Below, one piece after another: positions 20,879 through 24,425 of a stretch of 24,425 bases of DNA. Origin of the DNA: Thermodesulfobacteriota bacterium (GTDB lineage: Bacteria; Desulfobacterota_D; UBA1144; Nemesobacterales; UBA2774); assembly GCA_035325995.1 (NCBI GenBank), contig DAOKYU010000018.1, positions 1 to 24,425 of the forward strand, in the 5' to 3' direction. The position numbers and the translations under genes were made by a program. The first letter of the stretch is position 1, and the number at the start of each line of letters is the position of its first letter. The notes below the pieces were generated by a model. It was not told where the DNA came from. It saw only the letters and a list, made by a program, of their open reading frames with translations, and did not search any database.

Positions 20879-21861
20879 TGTGCTGCACCTCCGCCCTTCG
20901 CCTTTACCGGCTCCATGGAGAAGAACGAGCTCCTTATGGCGTCGTCCACCCTGTTGAGGCGCGTCTGGAACGCGTCCAGGTACTCGTGAAGGCCTATGTC
21001 TATTATTTCGTCTATGCTCGCGTAAACGAGCTCGGAATGAAGGAGCCCCATGCGCCGCTCGGCCTCGTTTTGATAGCCGTCGATCGGCGAGCCGGTGATT
21101 GCGTGGAGCGAGTCCTCCGCGACCATTATGCAAAAGAGTATCGCGCGGGGGAAGCTCCTGTCGAGTATGAGGAAATCCGCCACTCTTTCCGGCGATATGT
21201 AGTCGAACTTGCGCCTGTACATGTCGAGCGCGCTCGCGGACTTGAGAAGCGCCGCCCACTGTATGTTGTCTATCGGGGTGCCGACGTCCTCGGGCTTCGG
21301 AAGCAAGAGGAAGTACTTGACGTCGATGATGCGTGACGTCTTGTCGGCGCGCTCGATGAGCTTGCCCATGCGGGCGAAGTGCCAGTCCTCGCCGCGGTTC
21401 ATCGTGGCGTCGGCAATGCCGGCGTAGAGGTGGCTCTCCATCTTCACCTTCATATAAAAATCCTGGGGCGTGTCGGTGGCCGCGTCCCCGAACGCCGCCT
21501 CCTTGACGAAGAAGTAGAACTTGTTTATCTGCTCCCACATTTCGGACGTTATAGTCTCGCGTATCGTGCGGGCGTTTTCGCGGGCGCGGGTGAGCGTCGA
21601 AAGTATCGAGTTAGGATTCGACTTGTCGAACGTCAGGAACTGGAGGACGTTCTCCTTCGTCGCCGTCTCGCCGTACTTCTCCCGGAAAGGGTCGAGGTCG
21701 CCCGTCGTGCTGACGAGCGGCCCCCACTGCTCGGAATGCTCCGCCCCCGCAGGCCGGTCGAGCATGAGGTGGAGATTGACCTCTATGAACCTGGCGACGT
21801 TCTCTGCCCTTTCTATGTATCGTGACATCCAGTAGATGCTATTCGCTACCCTGCTGAGCAT
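20875..21861 (-). CDS. Alpha-E domain protein (COG2307)
   Basis: A 328-aa all-helical protein. The opening MLSRVANSIYWMSRYIERAENVARFIEVNLHLMLD is the alpha-E signature (YWM.RYIERAEN.AR). The repeated pattern of conserved H, E and R residues continues in NRGEDWHFARMGKLIERADKTSRIIDVKY, which echoes the first motif and points to two alpha-E halves. It has no signal peptide. These proteins always accompany COG2308 ATP-grasp proteins and are thought to form a complex with, or act next to, the ligase. It lies 57 nt downstream of the ATP-grasp gene and overlaps Anbu by 4 nt. The RBS is weak: AGGAG lies 20 nt upstream of ATG 21861. Confidence 0.93.
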   Translation of the reverse strand: MLSRVANSIYWMSRYIERAENVARFIEVNLHLMLDRPAGAEHSEQWGPLVSTTGDLDPFREKYGETATKENVLQFLTFDKSNPNSILSTLTRARENARTIRETITSEMWEQINKFYFFVKEAAFGDAATDTPQDFYMKVKMESHLYAGIADATMNRGEDWHFARMGKLIERADKTSRIIDVKYFLLLPKPEDVGTPIDNIQWAALLKSASALDMYRRKFDYISPERVADFLILDRSFPRAILFCIMVAEDSLHAITGSPIDGYQNEAERRMGLLHSELVYASIDEIIDIGLHEYLDAFQTRLNRVDDAIRSSFFSMEPVKAKGGGAAQ

Positions 21862-21918
21862 TGTCGATTAATATACCATCTTCTCCTGATTATTTTCTTG
21901 CGTGCGCCGGGGTGCGGC

Positions 21919-23394
21919 TCAGGGGATGTCCCTTAGCACCCAGGTGTCCTTGCTGCCGCCGCCCTGCGAGGAGTTGACGACGAGGGAGCCTTTCTTGAGG
22001 GCGACCCTGGTCAGGCCGCCGGGCATGACGTAGATATCCTCGCCGTAGAGGATGTACGGGCGGAAATCGACGTGCCGCCCCTCGAACCTGTCGCCGGCGA
22101 GGACGGGCACCCTCGAAAGGGATAGCGTCGGCTGGGCGATGTAGTTCCGGGGGTCGGACAGGATGAGCTTCCGGAATTTTTCCCTCGTGGCCTTCGTGGA
22201 CTTGGGGCCTATGAGTATACCGTAGCCCCCCGATTCGTTGGCGGGCTTTACGACGAGGTCTTTCAGGTTTTCGAGGACGTAGGCCCTGTCGCTCTCTCGC
22301 GAGCAGACGTACGTCGGCACGTTGGGGAGTATGGGCTCTTCGCCCGTATAATATTTTATGATTTCGGGTACGTATGCGTAGATGATCTTGTCGTCCGCTA
22401 TGCCCGTGCCGATGGCGTTCACGAGGGCGACGTTGCCGGCCTTGTAGACGTCCATTATCCCCGGGACGCCCAGGAGCGAATCCGGGCGGAACGTCAGCGG
22501 GTCGAGGAAGTCGTCGTCGATGCGGCGGTAGATGACGTCCACCTTCTGCAAACCGCGCGTCGTCTTCATGAAGACGTAGCCGCCCGAGACGACGAGGTCC
22601 GAGCCCTCGACGAGCTCGATGCCCATCTGCTGGGCGAGATACGAATGCTCGAAGTAGGCCGAGTTGTATATGCCGGGGGTGAGGAGGACGACGTTCGGCG
22701 AATAGACGCCCTTGGGGGCGACGTAGCCGAGTGTGTCGCGGAGGCGGTTCGGGTAGTTGTCCACGGGGCGTATCTGGAGGTCCTCGAAGAGCTTGGGGAA
22801 GGTGCGTTTGAGCACCTCCCTGTTTTCGAGGACGTACGAGACGCCGGACGGCGAGCGGAGGTTGTCTTCCAGCACGTAGTACGCGCCGTCGCCGTTCCGG
22901 ACGAGGTCCGTCCCGGCGATGTGGCACCATATACCGCGCGGCGGGCGGAACCCGACGCACTGCGGGCGGTAGACCTTGCTCGACATGAGCAATTCTTCGG
23001 GGACTACGCCGTCTTTCAGTATCTTGCGGTCGTTGTATACGTCGTCGATGAACAGGTTCAGCGCGTAAATCCGCTGTTTCAGCCCGCGCTCGAGGACGTC
23101 CCACTCCCCGGGCTCGATGACGCGGGGGATGATGTCGAACGGGAAGATGCGCTCGGTGCCCTCGTCCTCGCCGTAGACCGTGAACGTTACGCCCATTTGA
23201 AAGAGCCGGGCCTCCGTCGCCTTCTGGCGGCGGAGGAGCTCGCCCCTGGGAAGGTCCTCTATCCTCTTTAAGAGAAGCGAAGCGCCCGGACGGGGGCTTC
23301 CGTCGTCGGTGAAATATTCGTCGAAGAAGCCGCCTGTATCGTAATTCTTGTAATACGTGACCATGCGCATAATTATATCATCCCGAGCATTCAT
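21919..23394 (-). CDS. Circularly permuted ATP-grasp ligase-like protein (COG2308)
   Basis: A 491-aa protein from ATG 23394. Hallmarks in order: YDTGGFFDEYF near the N-terminus, FPFDIIPRVI, the LEDNLRSPSGVSYVLENRE motif, VYRRIDDDFLDPLTF, GNVALVNAIGTGIADDK, DLVVKPANESGGYGILIG (ATP-grasp-like loop), the RPYILYGEDIYVMPGGLTRVAL segment and the closing SSQGGGSKDTWVL. The family is predicted to make amide or peptide bonds with ATP. Start: in-frame ATGs at 23394, 23370 and 23364 all lack a good SD; a minus-strand TATAAT at 23373-23378 could even make the 23364 form leaderless. The further 51 upstream residues run through a terminator and are not credible. It is the first gene of the operon leading to alpha-E, Anbu and transglutaminase. 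Confidence 0.92.
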   Translation of the reverse strand: MNARDDIIMRMVTYYKNYDTGGFFDEYFTDDGSPRPGASLLLKRIEDLPRGELLRRQKATEARLFQMGVTFTVYGEDEGTERIFPFDIIPRVIEPGEWDVLERGLKQRIYALNLFIDDVYNDRKILKDGVVPEELLMSSKVYRPQCVGFRPPRGIWCHIAGTDLVRNGDGAYYVLEDNLRSPSGVSYVLENREVLKRTFPKLFEDLQIRPVDNYPNRLRDTLGYVAPKGVYSPNVVLLTPGIYNSAYFEHSYLAQQMGIELVEGSDLVVSGGYVFMKTTRGLQKVDVIYRRIDDDFLDPLTFRPDSLLGVPGIMDVYKAGNVALVNAIGTGIADDKIIYAYVPEIIKYYTGEEPILPNVPTYVCSRESDRAYVLENLKDLVVKPANESGGYGILIGPKSTKATREKFRKLILSDPRNYIAQPTLSLSRVPVLAGDRFEGRHVDFRPYILYGEDIYVMPGGLTRVALKKGSLVVNSSQGGGSKDTWVLRDIP

Positions 23395-23452
23395 ATTAAT
23401 TCCGGCGCGCCTTGCGTCCGCCGGAGTGGGCGATTTCCGCCGGAGACGCCGC

Positions 23453-23499
23453 AAAAAAAACGTCCCGGGCCATAAGAGACAGGGGGGATGGCCCGGGAC
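23453..23499 (-). terminator. Strong rho-independent terminator ahead of the Anbu operon
   Basis: Read on the minus strand, GTCCCGGGCCAT (23499-23488) pairs perfectly with ATGGCCCGGGAC (23473-23462), followed by G and eight T-run bases (23460-23453). It ends the transcript of the 130-aa gene at 23665-24057 and insulates the Anbu operon from it. Confidence 0.85.
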
Positions 23500-23597
23500 T
23501 AGGCTAAAGGTGTTGGAGACTTTCGTTAAGCACCCATTTCGCTCCAAAGCATTTATTCCGAGTAAGCGGGTGGCGGGAATCTCCTCTATTATTCCCG

Positions 23598-23635
23598 CCG
23601 TCCGCTACACATAAGGCCGTCCGCTACACATAAGG
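23598..23635 (+). repeat. Perfect 19-bp tandem duplication
   Basis: Two adjacent identical units, CCGTCCGCTACACATAAGG. The second unit's end contributes to the AAGGAGGT Shine-Dalgarno-like sequence at 23632-23639. Confidence 0.85.
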
Positions 23636-23648
23636 AGGTATCGAAGAA

Positions 23649-23735
23649 ATGAGTCATCTAGCTTTCAATTTATGCCGGTGGTCTTCACCGAGCCGGACGG
23701 TTTCCATTCTTTCGTTTCCGATACTTCACCCTTGA
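23649..23735 (+). CDS. Possible 28-aa microprotein with strong RBS
   Basis: ATG 23649 follows AAGGAGGT with a 9-nt gap and opens MSHLAFNLCRWSSPSRTVSI, then 8 more residues to a stop. Its 3' part is antisense to the end of the 130-aa gene. No promoter is obvious. It could equally be the 5' scar of a lost gene. The evidence is the RBS only. Confidence 0.2.
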   Translation: MSHLAFNLCRWSSPSRTVSILSFPILHP

Positions 23736-24057
23736 ACGCCCCGTAGTCGCCGGTATACGTCTCGCTTACGAGGCGGTTCTCGATGAGCTCCGGGATCCTG
23801 TTCTTGACGGCTTCGTCGTAGGAGCAGACGCCCGACATCAGGTATCCGAGAAGCGCGATTTCGAGAAGGTAGTCGATGTTCGCGTTGACGACTTCACGCG
23901 TCTCTGCGCCCCCTTCGGGCTTGTCGATGTTGTAGAAGATCGTCTCGCGGAGGCACATTCCGGCCTCGAAGACGTTGTCGGCGGGGGCGTTTTTCCTTAT
24001 CCAGACGCCCAGGTTGAACGCCGCTTTGATGGATGCCGATATGCTGTCGTTTCTCAT
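23665..24057 (-). CDS. Hypothetical 130-aa helical protein
   Basis: A soluble protein with no signal peptide (MRNDSISASIKAAFNLGVWI...). It is mainly alpha-helical: helices at about 5-22, 30-44, 55-78 and 82-98, then a charged, probably disordered tail (ETKEWKPSGSVKTTGIN). It has two cysteines. I recognise no family. The start is firm: AAAGGAGGAGAG lies 2-9 nt before ATG 24057. A leader hairpin (TTTGAAAA 24069-24076 / TTTTCAAA 24082-24089) abuts this SD and could control access to it. It runs in the same direction as the Anbu operon but a strong terminator (23453-23499) separates them, so a link with Anbu is unproven. Confidence 0.7.
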   Translation of the reverse strand: MRNDSISASIKAAFNLGVWIRKNAPADNVFEAGMCLRETIFYNIDKPEGGAETREVVNANIDYLLEIALLGYLMSGVCSYDEAVKNRIPELIENRLVSETYTGDYGAFKGEVSETKEWKPSGSVKTTGIN

Positions 24058-24068
24058 TACTCTCCTCC

Positions 24069-24089
24069 TTTGAAAAGAGATTTTTCAAA
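24069..24089 (-). promoter_or_regulatory. Leader hairpin abutting an RBS
   Basis: TTTGAAAA and TTTTCAAA form a perfect 8-bp stem with a 5-nt loop, directly upstream of GGAGGAGAG of the 130-aa gene. It could act as an RNA thermometer-like or protein-binding element; there is no direct evidence of function. Confidence 0.4.
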
Positions 24090-24388
24090 CGACCCCGTAT
24101 CCCGCCCGGCTGCCTGCCGTTTATCCGGCAGCCTTTTCGCGTTTGCGTTTAACTCTCCGCGTGTCCGCGACGGCAACTACTTGCCTGATAAATAGAGCAA
24201 TATTCGTGCCATTTAGGTGATTTTGGAGAAAAGGCAAGGATTAGCGGGGGTTTCGTTGTTCGCAGATGCACAACGAAATTCCGCGAGGGCGCGTGGGTGC
24301 TTACTTGGTAAACACGACGTGCCGTATAATAACGCACGCGGGCCGTGTGCGCCGGATTCGGGCGTAGCGGCTTCGATTGTTTACTGCC
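24090..24388. other. Intergenic region, little recognisable
   Basis: The only structure I see is GGCTGCC (24108-24114)/GGCAGCC (24127-24133) followed by TTTT, a weak plus-strand terminator-like hairpin with no gene ahead of it. The rest is unassigned. Confidence 0.4.
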
Positions 24389-24425
24389 GGGGGTCTTCAG
24401 TGGCTGGAGGGGAAGTTTTGTAGTA
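24389..24425 (+). repeat. Leader module L of a further repeat cluster, cut by the window end
   Basis: GGGGGTCTTCAGTGGCTGGAGGGGAAG..TTTTGTAGTA matches L at 4591-4630 and 16348-16395. In those places it is followed by a CTACTTTT/AAAAGTAG hairpin and a B element, so another cluster probably begins just beyond the window. Confidence 0.75.

Larger units (their letters stand above)
23395..23664. other. Gene-free leader with terminator, hairpin and 19-bp tandem duplication
   Basis: This holds the terminator at 23453-23499, the hairpin GGCGGGAAT (23572-23580)/ATTCCCGCC (23591-23599), two perfect 19-bp tandem copies starting CCGTCCGCTACAC (23598-23616, 23617-23635) and a strong plus-strand AAGGAGGT (23632-23639). 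No convincing -35/-10 pair for the ATP-grasp gene is seen. Confidence 0.6.

Noticed and set aside
20879..21538. N-terminal extension of the Anbu frame
   Set aside because: It overlaps the alpha-E coding sequence in another frame; the GTG with GGAGG at 20878 puts Thr at position 2, as the family requires.
1..24425. Transposase, RAYT, integrase or reverse transcriptase that could move the repeats
   Set aside because: None of the ORFs shows such a domain; the mobiliser, if any, is outside the window.
1..24425. tRNA or rRNA genes
   Set aside because: No cloverleaf with a GTTCGAATC-type T arm and no rRNA-like conserved segments found by reading.

Overview
The window is a moderately high-GC bacterial chromosome segment. 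Gene content suggests a Gram-negative, deltaproteobacteria-like lineage (Desulfobacterota or Dadabacteria type): an IPTL-CTERM exosortase-type surface protein, sigma-54 regulation, an F420-type flavin oxidoreductase, a haem-binding-domain protein, a group III truncated haemoglobin and a complete Anbu proteasome-relative operon. The taxonomic placement is inference. I see no rRNA, tRNA, CRISPR array, transposase or prophage gene.

Layout. 0.2-3.6 kb: a haem-binding-domain protein, a four-helix membrane protein, a lipoprotein with a TTG start and a small secreted acidic protein. 3.9-6.1 kb: an anchored protein with two tandem cysteine modules, then an IPTL-CTERM surface protein. 7.0-10.8 kb: a divergent pair (unknown 106-aa protein and a SprT-like metalloprotein), an LLM-class oxidoreductase and a SAM methyltransferase. 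11.9-15.1 kb: a winged-helix methyltransferase downstream of a GAF-PAS-AAA+-Fis sigma-54 activator, with a sigma-54-like promoter in the gap. 15.3-15.6 kb: a two-cistron miniature operon encoding a 55-aa signal-peptide protein and a 39-aa protein that is nothing but an IPTL-CTERM sorting signal. 16.8-18.7 kb: truncated haemoglobin, a membrane protein and a 10-cysteine secreted protein. 18.77-19.22 kb: a frameshifted DUF559 nuclease-like gene flanked by inverted repeats. 19.2-23.4 kb (minus strand): ATP-grasp (COG2308), alpha-E (COG2307), Anbu protease and transglutaminase, with a 4-base overlap and short gaps. 23.7-24.1 kb: an unknown 130-aa protein cut off from this operon by a strong terminator.

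The most unusual content is non-coding. Roughly a quarter of the window (clusters at 1-203, 1680-2280, 3150-3260, 4590-5150, 6060-6950, 8930-10080, 10840-11755, 15640-16790 and 24389-end) is a mosaic of short palindromic modules in recurring order. These are a leader (L), a 123-125 bp inverted-repeat element (B), an ATTGC...GCAAT hairpin (h2), an ~81 bp foldback unit (A; TTCGACGTAGC...GCTACTTCGAA) and a 15-nt hairpin (h1). The h1 and h2 stems differ from copy to copy, but both arms change together, so pairing is kept. The modules are swapped, nested and recently duplicated, and no mobilising enzyme lies in the window. I regard this as the best candidate for an undescribed system here.

The Anbu cluster is a known conserved set thought to link amide-bond formation (ATP-grasp) with peptide cleavage (Anbu, transglutaminase-fold protease). 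The two IPTL-CTERM loci imply an exosortase/archaeosortase-like enzyme elsewhere in the genome.
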